Source: Photobacterium indicum
Lineage (GTDB): Bacteria > Pseudomonadota > Gammaproteobacteria > Enterobacterales > Vibrionaceae
Assembly (NCBI RefSeq): GCF_003026215.1
Contig: NZ_PYOC01000011.1
Coordinates: forward strand, 62,001-126,000
DNA length: 64,000 bases
Direction: 5' to 3'
The translations under genes were made by a program, and so were the position numbers. Positions 27,067 to 35,998 of the stretch are shown piece after piece (the first letter of the stretch is position 1; each line of letters starts with the position of its first letter). The notes below the pieces were generated by a model. It worked only from the letters and a program-made list of their open reading frames with translations. It ran no database searches and was not told where the DNA came from.

Positions 27067-28155
27067 ATGCTGGCTTTCTTAAGTCGTTCTGTCTTACTAG
27101 GCATCGCTACAGCTGCGATATTACTCGTGGCTATTCCTGAATTACGTAGCCAAATGTTTACCTCTTCAGTTTCATTATCTGAACCGGATACCAAGCCAGC
27201 ACAAATATCATTTAATAATGCCGTACGCCGAGCATCACCTGCTGTCGTTAATATTTATAACCGACGATACGATGCGAATGATCGCTTAAAGCTGAGTACT
27301 CAAGGATTGGGTTCCGGTGTCATCATGAGTGATAAGGGCTATATCATTACGAACTATCATGTCGTAGCACAAGCCGATCAAGTTATTATCGCATTACAGG
27401 ATGGTCGTTTTTTCACGGGTCAACTTATCGGTAAAGATCAGCGTACTGATATTGCGGTGCTAAAAATTCAAGCTGAAAACTTACCCGTGATTCCGCTAAA
27501 TCCTAAGTATAACCCGGTCGTTGGCGATGTCGTGTTAGCGATAGGCAACCCCTACAATCTGGGTCAAACAACAACTTACGGCATTATTTCTGCGACTGGG
27601 CGCTCTGGGATGAGTTTTTATGGTCGTCAAGATTTCTTGCAAACAGATGCCGCGATCAATGAAGGAAACTCTGGCGGTGCTTTAGTCAATACACGTGGTG
27701 AACTTGTCGGCATCAATACAGCCTCTTTCCAGCAAGCAACCGATATTGAAACATACGGTATTTCTTTTGCTATTCCCTATGAGTTAACTCATAAGATAAT
27801 GAAAAAACTCATTGCTGATGGACGTGTCATTCGAGGCTATATCGGGATTGATGGCCGTGAAATTAATCCTGTTATGGCACGCTTATACGATGCCGATCAA
27901 GTTAGCGGGATTATTGTGATGGGCATGGATCCGAATGGGCCCGCAACAAAAGCAGGGTTTAAGGCGCAAGACATCTTGGTTGAGATAGATGGTAAGCCTG
28001 TCACTGATATGCGTAATGTACTCGATATTGTGACCGAATTACGCCCAGGCAGTACGGTTGCAATGAAAGTACTTCGAAATGGTAAGCCATTAATATTATC
28101 AGTACTCATTGCAGATGAACCAGAAGTGCCTGAGCCTGTAGCAACTAGCAACTAG
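27067..28155 (+). CDS. degS: Inner-membrane stress-sensor protease DegS
   Basis: DegS senses misfolded porins through its PDZ domain and makes the first cut in the anti-sigma factor RseA, which frees sigmaE. An N-terminal anchor (residues 4-24) holds the protease in the periplasm. The triad is His98 (TNYHVV), Asp128 (TDIAVLKI) and Ser202 (NEGNSGGAL), with one PDZ domain (about 255-345). Length 362 aa from the ATG at 27067 (AGGGAG upstream); the TTG one codon earlier is less likely. The last codons lie in a 7-bp tandem repeat. SspB, encoded nearby, acts later in the same RseA pathway. Confidence 0.96.
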   Translation: MLAFLSRSVLLGIATAAILLVAIPELRSQMFTSSVSLSEPDTKPAQISFNNAVRRASPAVVNIYNRRYDANDRLKLSTQGLGSGVIMSDKGYIITNYHVVAQADQVIIALQDGRFFTGQLIGKDQRTDIAVLKIQAENLPVIPLNPKYNPVVGDVVLAIGNPYNLGQTTTYGIISATGRSGMSFYGRQDFLQTDAAINEGNSGGALVNTRGELVGINTASFQQATDIETYGISFAIPYELTHKIMKKLIADGRVIRGYIGIDGREINPVMARLYDADQVSGIIVMGMDPNGPATKAGFKAQDILVEIDGKPVTDMRNVLDIVTELRPGSTVAMKVLRNGKPLILSVLIADEPEVPEPVATSN

Positions 28156-28167
28156 CAACTAGCAACT
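28140..28167 (+). repeat. Heptanucleotide tandem repeat (AGCAACT)x4 across the degS stop
   Basis: Four exact copies of AGCAACT span 28140-28167. They encode the last residues ATSN and the TAG stop of DegS. Because 7 is not a multiple of 3, every frame meets TAG within three copies, so copy changes would alter only the last few residues. Confidence 0.85.
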
Positions 28168-28184
28168 TATCACTGGCAGTCATA

Positions 28185-28214
28185 TAAAAAAACCTCGCAA
28201 GGCGAGGTTTTTTA
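28185..28214 (+). terminator. Bidirectional terminator between degS and murA
   Basis: AACCTCGC and GCGAGGTT form a GC-rich stem with a 3-nt loop, flanked by A7 before and T6 after. It lies between convergent genes and can end both transcripts. Confidence 0.92.
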
Positions 28215-28238
28215 TTATACGTCAAGCAACGTTAGTAA

Positions 28239-29495
28239 TTACTCACTTATACGCTCAATGTTCATGCCTAGGGCACTGAACTTGCCTTCAATGTGCTCGT
28301 AACCACGGTCTATGTGGTAAATACGATCAACAATGGTTTCGCCTTCAGCAATGCTACCTGCAATCACCAAGCTTGCTGATGCACGCAAATCTGTTGCCAT
28401 CACTTGCGCACCACTAAAACCGTCTGTATCACCGCAAATAACCGTGTTACCTTCGATTTCAGCACGAGCACCCATACGAATAAGTTCAGGAATATGCATG
28501 AAACGATTTTCAAAAATCGTTTCAGTAATAATACCCGTTCCTTTCGCAACTAGGTTCAATAATGAGAACTGAGCCTGCATATCAGTAGGGAAGCCAGGAT
28601 GCGGCGCTGTACGAATGTTGACGGCTTTTAATTCTCGATCAGTCATATCAATACTGATCCAGTTATCACCGGTTTCAATTGCTGCACCCGCTTCTTCAAG
28701 CTTCGCTAATACCGCCTCTAGCAATGCTGGTCGAGTATTACGACACAGTATTTTACCGCCAGAAACCGCAGCAGCCACTAAGAAAGTACCAGTTTCGATG
28801 CGGTCAGCAACCACTTCATGATAACCACCACCCAAACGCTCAACGCCTTCAATCGTAATGGTATCAGTACCTGCACCTGTAACCTTGGCACCAATCGCAT
28901 TTAAGAAATCGGCAGTATCAACAATTTCAGGTTCACGCGCAGCATTTTCAATAACCGTTGTGCCTTCTGCTAATGTCGCAGCAGACATAATCGTTACTGT
29001 CGCGCCAACACTGACCTTATCCATAACGATATGAGCACCTTTAAGGCGACCATCGACAGAAGCCTTAACGTAGCCTTCTTCTAATGTAATTGTCGCACCA
29101 AGCTGCTCTAGACCATGAATATGAAGATCAACAGGACGGGCACCAATTGCACACCCCCCCGGTAGAGAGACTTGTCCCTGACCAAAACGTGCAACCAATG
29201 GTCCAAGCGCCCAAATAGACGCTCGCATGGTTTTGACAAGATCGTAAGGGGCACAGAACTCATTAACACCACTAGCATCAATGAAAACTGACCCATTGCG
29301 GGTAATATTTACCCCCAAGCGACCCAGCAGTTCCATCGTTGTATCGATATCACGCAACTTTGGTACGTTCGCAATTTCTACTGGCTTTTCAGCTAATAAA
29401 GAGGCAAACAAAATCGGTAATGCTGCATTCTTAGCTCCAGAAATGGAGACTTCGCCGCTTAATGGGCCACCGCCCTGGATTCGAAACTTCTGCAT
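28239..29495 (-). CDS. murA: UDP-N-acetylglucosamine 1-carboxyvinyltransferase
   Basis: MurA performs the first committed step of peptidoglycan synthesis, moving enolpyruvate from PEP to UDP-GlcNAc; it is the fosfomycin target. The active-site Cys115 is in LPGGCAIGARPVDLHI, so the enzyme should be fosfomycin-sensitive in principle. Other conserved parts are SGAKNAALPILFASLL, RPALLEAVLAKLEEAG and GFPTDMQAQF. Length 418 aa. Of two adjacent ATGs the second (29495) has the better spacing from the AGAGG site and fits the family start. It lies downstream of ibaG in the mla operon. Confidence 0.97.
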   Translation of the reverse strand: MQKFRIQGGGPLSGEVSISGAKNAALPILFASLLAEKPVEIANVPKLRDIDTTMELLGRLGVNITRNGSVFIDASGVNEFCAPYDLVKTMRASIWALGPLVARFGQGQVSLPGGCAIGARPVDLHIHGLEQLGATITLEEGYVKASVDGRLKGAHIVMDKVSVGATVTIMSAATLAEGTTVIENAAREPEIVDTADFLNAIGAKVTGAGTDTITIEGVERLGGGYHEVVADRIETGTFLVAAAVSGGKILCRNTRPALLEAVLAKLEEAGAAIETGDNWISIDMTDRELKAVNIRTAPHPGFPTDMQAQFSLLNLVAKGTGIITETIFENRFMHIPELIRMGARAEIEGNTVICGDTDGFSGAQVMATDLRASASLVIAGSIAEGETIVDRIYHIDRGYEHIEGKFSALGMNIERISE

Positions 29496-29505
29496 CATAA
29501 ACCTC

Positions 29506-29760
29506 TTACAGCGACATTAGCTTTTTATCACGCGCCCACTCAGCAGGCGTGTATGTCTTAATGCTCAACGCATGAATCGCGTTAGTCGCAATATGCTCCA
29601 TCAATGGTGCATAGACGGTTTGTTGTTTTTTAACACGGCTCATACCGTCAAACATAGCACCCACTGCGATCACTTCGTAATGGCTACCTTCACCTTTAAC
29701 AATGACTTCGTCTAATGTTAAGGCTGTTTCAAGAATTTGTTTAATTTCAGCGATTTCCAC
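29506..29760 (-). CDS. ibaG: BolA family protein IbaG
   Basis: IbaG (YrbA) is a small BolA-type protein linked to acid stress and, in vibrios, to envelope integrity and Fe-S/glutaredoxin partners. The 84-aa product contains the class helix-turn-helix-like KGEGSHYEVIAVGAMFDGMS, followed by RVKKQQTVYAPL and the C-terminal IHALSIKTYTPAEW. It sits between mlaB and murA, as in E. coli. Confidence 0.93.
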   Translation of the reverse strand: MEIAEIKQILETALTLDEVIVKGEGSHYEVIAVGAMFDGMSRVKKQQTVYAPLMEHIATNAIHALSIKTYTPAEWARDKKLMSL

Positions 29761-29779
29761 AAGCTATCCTCTTTGCTGC

Positions 29780-30091
29780 TCACTTTATATAGGCAGCTAA
29801 CATTGATTCTACATGACTTAGGCGTAGCAAAGTTTTGAGCTGCTCTGGTACATTTAATAATGTGAAGTCACACCCCGCATTGATTAACTGCTGAGATAAA
29901 TGAAGCAACATCACCATTCCGGCAGAGTCTACCCGAGATAAGCCCGAAAGATCGAGGGTTACCTTTGAACCCTGTGGCATCCATTCACATCTTTGCCGCC
30001 AAAAAGCTGGAACTGTGTCACGTTCCAATACCCCTGACAAGCAATAATCACCATTATCCAAGCTCTGTAACGTAATCTTTGCTTTATTCAT
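29780..30091 (-). CDS. mlaB: Phospholipid transport protein MlaB (STAS domain)
   Basis: MlaB is the cytoplasmic STAS-domain partner that stabilises the MlaF ATPase in the MlaFEDB complex. With the ATG at 30091 it has 103 aa. KVTLDLSGLSRVDSAGMVML (about residues 44-63) is the STAS core with the conserved DSAG turn. The ATG overlaps the mlaC end by 8 bp, which supports this start over upstream codons. Confidence 0.9.
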   Translation of the reverse strand: MNKAKITLQSLDNGDYCLSGVLERDTVPAFWRQRCEWMPQGSKVTLDLSGLSRVDSAGMVMLLHLSQQLINAGCDFTLLNVPEQLKTLLRLSHVESMLAAYIK

Positions 30092-30728
30092 TCGCACTCG
30101 CCTCACGGCGAATTGGTTTAGCCGCAAGGGTTATCAAATTTTGTGTTACAACATCAACACCTTCGGTACGAAGTTGACCACTCCACTCACTTTGCTTGGT
30201 TGATATCATACTGACGCCTTCAGCCACCATGTCAAAACCCTGCCATTCTTTAGTTTTTTTATTTTTACGTAATTTAAAATCTAAACGAATAGGTGGGCGT
30301 TTCGTATCAACAATATCAACACGCACAGAAACGATAGTACGATTAGCTGGAATGGCTTTCGGTGGCTCTATTTTTATATCCTGATTAGTATATTGCGTTA
30401 ACACTTGTGCATAAGAAGCCACCAGATAATCAGTAAACGCATCAACAAAGTCATTACGCTGCTCTTTCGTGGTCTTCTTAAGCTGAGGACCTAATACTTT
30501 ATACGCGGCATAACGTGTATTAATGTAAGGCAATAGCTCTTCTTTAACGACAATACGTAAATAGTCTGGGTTGGCTTGGATTCTCCCCTGCTCAGCCTTC
30601 AGTCGATCAAACGTTGTTTGAGAAACTGTCGCCATCATCGTATAGGGGTTGGTGGCATCAACCGTTGCAGCGCTAGCAAACAATGGCAATGACGCTAAAC
30701 AAAATAAAAAATATCGAATCAATTTCAT
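30084..30728 (-). CDS. mlaC: Periplasmic phospholipid-binding protein MlaC
   Basis: MlaC shuttles phospholipids across the periplasm between MlaA-porin in the outer membrane and MlaFEDB. A signal peptide (MKLIRYFLFCLASLPLFASA, cleavage at about residue 20) is followed by an NTF2-like/MlaC fold with NDFVDAFTDYLVASYAQVLT and WQGFDMVAEGVSMISTKQSE. Length 214 aa is standard. It lies 7 bp after mlaD. Confidence 0.95.
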   Translation of the reverse strand: MKLIRYFLFCLASLPLFASAATVDATNPYTMMATVSQTTFDRLKAEQGRIQANPDYLRIVVKEELLPYINTRYAAYKVLGPQLKKTTKEQRNDFVDAFTDYLVASYAQVLTQYTNQDIKIEPPKAIPANRTIVSVRVDIVDTKRPPIRLDFKLRKNKKTKEWQGFDMVAEGVSMISTKQSEWSGQLRTEGVDVVTQNLITLAAKPIRREASANE

Positions 30729-30735
30729 TATCTAC

Positions 30736-31215
30736 CTACTTATCACTATCGCCGCCAATGCTATATAGCACTTGACCAATCATATCTTCCAAAACTAAGG
30801 CTGATTTCGTATCTTCCATTAAATCGCCATCATGCAGCATCTCGATATCATCATCGATAAAACCAGGACTTATGCCTAAGTATTGTTCACCCAATAAACC
30901 AGCCGTCAAAATAGCCGCAGAGCTGGTTTCAGGGAAGTACCCATATTTTTTCTCAATCGCCATTGTCACAACGGGCGTAAAGCTCTCGGTATCGAGGCTA
31001 ATATCGATAATACGCCCAACTGAAACACCACCGACTTTTATCGGAGAACGGATTTTTAATCCACCAATATTATCGAAATGCGCTTTCAAAGTGTACGTAT
31101 CATTAGTGCCAATGTTCTGTACATCAGCCACTTTAAAAACCAGCACAAGTAACGCGGCAATACCAGCCATAATAAATGTGCCTACCCATAATTCTAATTT
31201 TTTATTTTGATGCAT
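30736..31215 (-). CDS. mlaD: Phospholipid transport protein MlaD (MCE domain)
   Basis: MlaD is anchored in the inner membrane and its MCE domain forms a hexameric lipid channel on MlaFE. From the ATG at 31215 (MHQNKKLELWVG) the protein has 159 aa: one membrane span (about residues 8-28) and an MCE domain (TLKAHFDNIGGLKIRSPIKV, GGVSVGRI). It is shorter at the C-terminus than the 183-aa E. coli protein. An in-frame upstream extension to 31248 is not family-like. Confidence 0.95.
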   Translation of the reverse strand: MHQNKKLELWVGTFIMAGIAALLVLVFKVADVQNIGTNDTYTLKAHFDNIGGLKIRSPIKVGGVSVGRIIDISLDTESFTPVVTMAIEKKYGYFPETSSAAILTAGLLGEQYLGISPGFIDDDIEMLHDGDLMEDTKSALVLEDMIGQVLYSIGGDSDK

Positions 31216-31303
31216 CCGTTTATTCCCAACATCCATTAATAACAGCACACCTTAAACGCGTTAATATTTTTCGGTGTATGCAGTAAGAATATTTCTATTT
31301 ATG

Positions 31304-32086
31304 TTAATTACCAAACATTAAGGCTGTCAGAACAAAGTCTAGCCCTAGTACTGCTAATGATGCATTAACCACGGTTCGTGTTGTTGCGCGACTAATACCT
31401 TCAGAGGTAGGAACTGCATCATAACCATTGAATACTGCAATCCATGTAATGGTAATAGCAAACACCACTGACTTGATAAAGCTATTACCAATATCTTCCC
31501 CTAGTTCCACAGAAGCCTGCATAACAGACCAAAAGCTTCCGTAATCAATACCTTTCCAATCAACCCCTACAAGCTGTCCACCCCAAATACCGACGGCGCT
31601 AAACATCATCGCCAGTAGAGGCATAGAAATAACTCCCGCCCAGAAACGTGGGGCAATCACTCGCCTCAGGGGATCAACCGCCATCATTTCCATGCTGGAC
31701 AATTGTTCCGTTGCTTTCATTAAGCCAATTTCGGCGGTTAATGCAGAACCAGCTCTACCCGCGAAAAGTAATGCCGTCACAACAGGACCGAGTTCCCGTA
31801 ACAATGACAATGCGACCATTTGACCTAAACTTGTTTCGGCCCCAAAATCCACTAAAACAATATAGCCTTGCAGGCTAAGTACCATGCCAATAAATAAGCC
31901 TGATACCATAATAATGGCGATAGATAAAACACCCACGGAATACAATTGCTTCATCAACAGTGGAAACATTTTTTTCGGTTGCGGTTTACTGACTAGCGCG
32001 CCGTACAGTAATAATGTTGCGCGACCGATAGTCTGAAACTTTTCAATCCCTTGACGTCCGACGCTCGCAATAAAGTCAATGAGCAT
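31304..32086 (-). CDS. mlaE: Phospholipid ABC transporter permease MlaE
   Basis: MlaE is the permease dimer of the MlaFEDB transporter. The 260-aa protein has about five membrane segments. Conserved features are GMVLSLQGYIVLVDFGAETS, LLRELGPVVTALLFAGRAGS and EIGLMKATEQLSSMEMMAVD, which contains the coupling helix to MlaF. Unlike the tight spacing in E. coli, 96 bp separate it from mlaF and 88 bp from mlaD; I see no clear signals in either gap. Confidence 0.95.
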   Translation of the reverse strand: MLIDFIASVGRQGIEKFQTIGRATLLLYGALVSKPQPKKMFPLLMKQLYSVGVLSIAIIMVSGLFIGMVLSLQGYIVLVDFGAETSLGQMVALSLLRELGPVVTALLFAGRAGSALTAEIGLMKATEQLSSMEMMAVDPLRRVIAPRFWAGVISMPLLAMMFSAVGIWGGQLVGVDWKGIDYGSFWSVMQASVELGEDIGNSFIKSVVFAITITWIAVFNGYDAVPTSEGISRATTRTVVNASLAVLGLDFVLTALMFGN

Positions 32087-32182
32087 AATTAAAGCTGCCT
32101 TTCCCTATATATACCAATCCAGACCATTTACTTATCTAGAATAGTCTTATGATTATTGTTATATCTCTTTTATTCTTAATCG

Positions 32183-32998
32183 CTATTTTGATGATATTTT
32201 TGCAAACAAATCTTGTTCTAATGCTCGAGCTGGATACTGAAAAGGAACCGGCCCATCAGCATCACCATCTAAAAACTGACGCACACGTTCATCAGTATTT
32301 GCTCGTAATTCATCCGGCGTACCACTACCGATAACTTTACCGCCAGATAATAAATAAACTTTATCGGCAATACTCATTACTTCAGGTACATCGTGCGATA
32401 CGATCACAGAGGTAATACCTAATGCTTGATTTAAACTGCTAATCAATTTAACCAACACTCCCATAGTTATAGGATCTTGGCCCACAAACGGTTCGTCATA
32501 CATCATTAAATCGGGATCAAGTGCAATTGCCCGCGCTAATGCCGCTCTGCGTGCCATACCACCTGATAACTCATTTGGCATAAGATTTGCCGCACCACGC
32601 AGCCCTACCGCTTCCAGCTTAAGTAATACTAACGTATCTAATAAATCTTCCGGTAAATCGGTATGCTCTCTTAATGGGAAGGCTACGTTATCAAATACGG
32701 TCATGTCGGTGAATAACGCACCCGATTGAAACAACATGCTCATACGCTTTCTTATTTGATAAAGCTGTGCACGTTTTAACTGAGGAACGTTAACTTGATC
32801 AAACCATATCTCACCGTAGTCAGGATCAATCTGGCCACCGATCAAACGTAATAATGTCGTTTTACCTATCCCTGAAGGTCCCATGATCGCCGTCACTTTA
32901 CCTCTAGGTACGTCTAAGCTGACATCATCAAAAATTTTTCGGTCTCCACGAGAAAACGATACATTTTTAATTGATACTAATGTTTCACTCGATTCCAT
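32183..32998 (-). CDS. mlaF: Phospholipid ABC transporter ATPase MlaF
   Basis: MlaF is the ATPase of the MlaFEDB complex that maintains outer-membrane lipid asymmetry. Walker A GPSGIGKTTLLRLIG is at about residues 40-54, the ABC signature is NELSGGMARRAALARAIA, Walker B LMMYDEPF, and the switch histidine is in IVSHDVPEV. Length 271 aa. The C-terminal extension (QYPARALEQDLF) is the MlaF dimer tail. It is the first gene of mlaFEDCB-ibaG-murA. Confidence 0.95.
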   Translation of the reverse strand: MESSETLVSIKNVSFSRGDRKIFDDVSLDVPRGKVTAIMGPSGIGKTTLLRLIGGQIDPDYGEIWFDQVNVPQLKRAQLYQIRKRMSMLFQSGALFTDMTVFDNVAFPLREHTDLPEDLLDTLVLLKLEAVGLRGAANLMPNELSGGMARRAALARAIALDPDLMMYDEPFVGQDPITMGVLVKLISSLNQALGITSVIVSHDVPEVMSIADKVYLLSGGKVIGSGTPDELRANTDERVRQFLDGDADGPVPFQYPARALEQDLFAKISSK

Positions 32999-33491
32999 AC
33001 CCGCCCTGTTTAGTTATTCCGTCTCTGCACTGACATGTTTAGACACATCACTTTGAAAAGTTGTCTTTTTTACAACCAGTGATAAATGATAGGTACTTTA
33101 TGCAACCAACTCAAGGTGATAGCGGTTAGTTTATTATCATTTCATCGCTCTCGCTCTCATTGTGTGAGTTTAGCTCGTCACGATAATCAATTAACGGTCA
33201 CATTTTGTCTGTCATTTATAGTGATAATAAATACTCCCCCTGATTTTGCACGCCGTTTTAATAATGGTAGCATGCCTTTATCTATATGGCCTACTCGACC
33301 TTTTTTAAGATGGTTATCAGACAATCTAGTCGGGTATACAAGAGAAATAGCTATAAGCAGCATCAATTAGTCACGACTATCGCTTCCCTTTTGCTAAGCT
33401 TCCCGTCAAAATTACCCTAATAATATGTAAAATTCGTTCGTTAACGTTTAAATTAATCGCAAAACGTATTAAAAAAAATAAAGGGATAAGA
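32999..33491. other. Divergent intergenic region mlaF / yrbG
   Basis: About 490 bases separate the divergent starts. The region is AT-rich and should hold promoters for both operons, but no pair of boxes stands out; TATAAA around 33220 on the minus strand lacks a -35. A plus-strand frame of 94 codons (33086-33370) has no family character. AAAGGGAT before 33492 is the yrbG ribosome-binding site. Confidence 0.5.
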
Positions 33492-34457
33492 ATGCTCGAA
33501 GCCATTGTGTTGCTATGTATCGGTTTAGCCTTACTTGTATGGAGTGCAGATCGACTCGTGTTTGGTGCAGCAGCACTAGCAAGAAACTTCGGTATTGCAC
33601 CGCTTGTTATAGGCATGACTATTCTTGCTATGGGTTCTTCAGCGCCTGAAATGATGGTATCTGCAACAGCTGCACTGGCAGGAAAAACAGACACAGCTGT
33701 CGGTAACGTACTGGGCTCTAATATCGCTAATATCGCCCTTATCCTTGGTATCACCGCTTTAATGAAGCCGCTTTCGATTAGCTCCATTATTATTCGTCGC
33801 GAATTACCCCTCATGCTTGGCGTTACGCTCATCGCGGGTTTCTTGTTATGGGATAACTACCTAGGCTTTATGGAAGGTGTGCTGCTTGTCGTACTTTTCA
33901 TCATATTTTTACTTGCGATGCTAAAAATTAGCCGCAATGCTAAAGATATTGGCGACCCACTTGCAGAAGAACAAGAATCAGAAATCCCAACGGGTGTTAG
34001 TAACAAAGCAGCTATTATTTGGGTTGTTGTTGGCATTATTCTACTACCTTATGCCGCAAGTATGCTGGTTGATTCAGCCGTCACAATTGCAAAATATTTC
34101 GGCATGAGCGATCTTCTTATCGGACTCACCATTATTGCAATTGGTACCAGCTTACCTGAGCTAGCAGCTTCCATTGCCAGCATCTTCAAAGGTGAAGATG
34201 ATATGGCTGTCGGTAATATTATTGGTTCAAACGTATTCAATATACTCGCCGTTATGGGTATTCCAGGCTTAATTAACCCATCAGTAATTAGTCCTCTCGC
34301 GATGGGCCGCGACTTTTACGTTATGTTAGGTTTGTCGGTTTTATTACTCTTAATGGCGCTGGGTAAACGTCGCCGAATCAATCGTGTAGAAGGTGGCATT
34401 CTAGTTTTTTGTTTTATGGCTTATCAGTTCCACCTTTTTTATACTATGGCAGCTTAA
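33492..34457 (+). CDS. yrbG: Calcium/sodium antiporter family protein YrbG
   Basis: YrbG belongs to the CaCA superfamily of K-independent Ca2+/Na+ (or cation/H+) exchangers in the inner membrane. The 321-aa protein has about ten membrane spans in two homologous halves, each with an alpha-repeat: MGSSAPEMMVSATAAL (near residue 49) with LGSNIANIALILG, and GTSLPELAASIASIF (near 217) with IGSNVFNILAVMG. The acidic residues in these repeats bind the cation. It is the first gene before kdsD, as in E. coli. Confidence 0.93.
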   Translation: MLEAIVLLCIGLALLVWSADRLVFGAAALARNFGIAPLVIGMTILAMGSSAPEMMVSATAALAGKTDTAVGNVLGSNIANIALILGITALMKPLSISSIIIRRELPLMLGVTLIAGFLLWDNYLGFMEGVLLVVLFIIFLLAMLKISRNAKDIGDPLAEEQESEIPTGVSNKAAIIWVVVGIILLPYAASMLVDSAVTIAKYFGMSDLLIGLTIIAIGTSLPELAASIASIFKGEDDMAVGNIIGSNVFNILAVMGIPGLINPSVISPLAMGRDFYVMLGLSVLLLLMALGKRRRINRVEGGILVFCFMAYQFHLFYTMAA

Positions 34458-34469
34458 CGGAGATCCCTC

Positions 34470-35441
34470 ATGTCAGAGAAGTTTGATTTTTGCGCCCATG
34501 GCCGTAAAGTTTTAGAAATTGAAATTGCGGCATTACAGCAGATTTCCCAATACATTAATGGCTGTTTTACTCAGGCTTGTGAACTCATTTTAAGTAGCCA
34601 CGGCAAAGTCATCGTCATGGGAATGGGTAAATCGGGTCATATCGGCAATAAAATCGCCGCAACGCTAGCAAGTACTGGCACCCCTTCTTTCTTCGTTCAC
34701 CCAGGTGAAGCCAGCCATGGTGATCTTGGGATGATTGAAAAAGGTGATGTCGTTCTAGCAATCTCAAACTCTGGCGAAGCCGGTGAAATTTTATCACTAT
34801 TACCCGTTATAAAACGCCTTGGCATTCCATTGATCAGCGTGACAGGTAAACCAGAGTCGAGCATGGCAAAGTTCTCGCAAGTCCATTTGCAGATCACTGT
34901 TGCTGCAGAAGCTTGTCCGCTGAATCTAGCACCTACATCCAGTACAACGGCAACCTTAGCAATGGGTGATGCCTTGGCAATCGCACTAATGGAAGCGCGT
35001 GGCTTTACTGCTAATGATTTTGCATTATCACATCCTGGTGGTGCTTTAGGCCGAAAATTACTTCTGCGTATTGCTGATGTTATGCACACTGGCGACTTGC
35101 TTCCTATTATTGATGAAGCTGCCACCATTAAAGACGCCCTACTTGAAGTATCACGTAAAGGCTTAGGCATGACGGCAGTGGTCAATAGTGAGCAGCAACT
35201 TACGGGTATTTTCACTGATGGTGATTTACGTCGCTTACTGGATAAGCGCGTAGACATTCATAATACCGCGATTGGTGATGTGATGGGACGCAACCCATCA
35301 ACCATTGAGGCAAATGTATTAGCAGCAGAAGGCTTAAAATTGATGGAAGATAACAAGATCAATGGATTGCTTATCACTGAAAATGGCCAATTAGTGGGTG
35401 CATTAAATATGCATGATTTATTAAAAGCCGGAGTAATGTAA
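34470..35441 (+). CDS. kdsD: D-arabinose 5-phosphate isomerase
   Basis: KdsD converts ribulose 5-phosphate to arabinose 5-phosphate, the first step to Kdo in the LPS inner core. A SIS domain (VIVMGMGKSGHIGNKIAATL, about residues 48-67; AISNSGEAGEILSLLPVIKR) is followed by two CBS domains (about residues 205-323, including TGIFTDGDLRRLLDK). Length 323 aa. It has a good CGGAGA site and its stop overlaps the kdsC ATG by 1 bp. Confidence 0.96.
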   Translation: MSEKFDFCAHGRKVLEIEIAALQQISQYINGCFTQACELILSSHGKVIVMGMGKSGHIGNKIAATLASTGTPSFFVHPGEASHGDLGMIEKGDVVLAISNSGEAGEILSLLPVIKRLGIPLISVTGKPESSMAKFSQVHLQITVAAEACPLNLAPTSSTTATLAMGDALAIALMEARGFTANDFALSHPGGALGRKLLLRIADVMHTGDLLPIIDEAATIKDALLEVSRKGLGMTAVVNSEQQLTGIFTDGDLRRLLDKRVDIHNTAIGDVMGRNPSTIEANVLAAEGLKLMEDNKINGLLITENGQLVGALNMHDLLKAGVM

Positions 35442-35998
35442 TGACAGATCAAGTCGATACAATTTATGGTCCGGTATGCTTAACCAACTATCAAAAAGCG
35501 AAAAATATTCGTTTATTAATTTGTGATGTTGATGGTGTGTTTTCAGATGGCCGTATTTACATGGGTAATGATGGTGAAGAATTAAAAACCTTTCATACCC
35601 GTGACGGCTATGGCATTAAGTCCCTAATGAATGCAGGCATTGAAATTGCGATCATTACAGGTCGTCAATCTGCGATTGTAGAAAATCGTATGACCGCCTT
35701 GGGAATCAAACACATCTATCAAGGGCAAGATAATAAAATTTCGGCTTATAACGATATTATTGCAAACCTCAACATTGATGCTGAACATACAGCCTATATT
35801 GGCGACGATTTAATTGATTGGCCGGTAATGGAAAAAATTGGCTTATCCGTTTGTGTTGCTGATGGCCATCCACTTCTGGCTCAGCGTGCTGACTTTGTCA
35901 CTCGCATTCAAGGCGGTTATGGTGCTGTACGTGAAGTTTGCGATCTTATTCTTGAAGCTCGAGGGGAATTAGACCAGCATAAAGGGCTAAGTATATGA
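35441..35998 (+). CDS. kdsC: 3-deoxy-D-manno-octulosonate 8-phosphate phosphatase
   Basis: KdsC is the HAD-superfamily phosphatase that yields free Kdo. The nucleophile motif is LLICDVDGVFSDGRIYM (about residues 24-40), followed by TRDGYGIKSLMNAGIEIAII, TGRQSAIVENR and the Mg2+-binding YIGDDLIDWPVM. Length 185 aa. It overlaps kdsD by 1 bp and lptC by 4 bp (ATGA). Confidence 0.96.
   Translation: MTDQVDTIYGPVCLTNYQKAKNIRLLICDVDGVFSDGRIYMGNDGEELKTFHTRDGYGIKSLMNAGIEIAIITGRQSAIVENRMTALGIKHIYQGQDNKISAYNDIIANLNIDAEHTAYIGDDLIDWPVMEKIGLSVCVADGHPLLAQRADFVTRIQGGYGAVREVCDLILEARGELDQHKGLSI

Noticed and set aside
33023..33068. SigmaE-like boxes before mlaF (AACTT and TCTAA on the minus strand)
   Set aside because: Spacing is about 14 bases instead of 16 and the -35 box lacks the GG start.
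33086..33370. Plus-strand frame of 94 codons upstream of yrbG
   Set aside because: No domain character and no ribosome-binding site; the region should hold promoters for two divergent operons.
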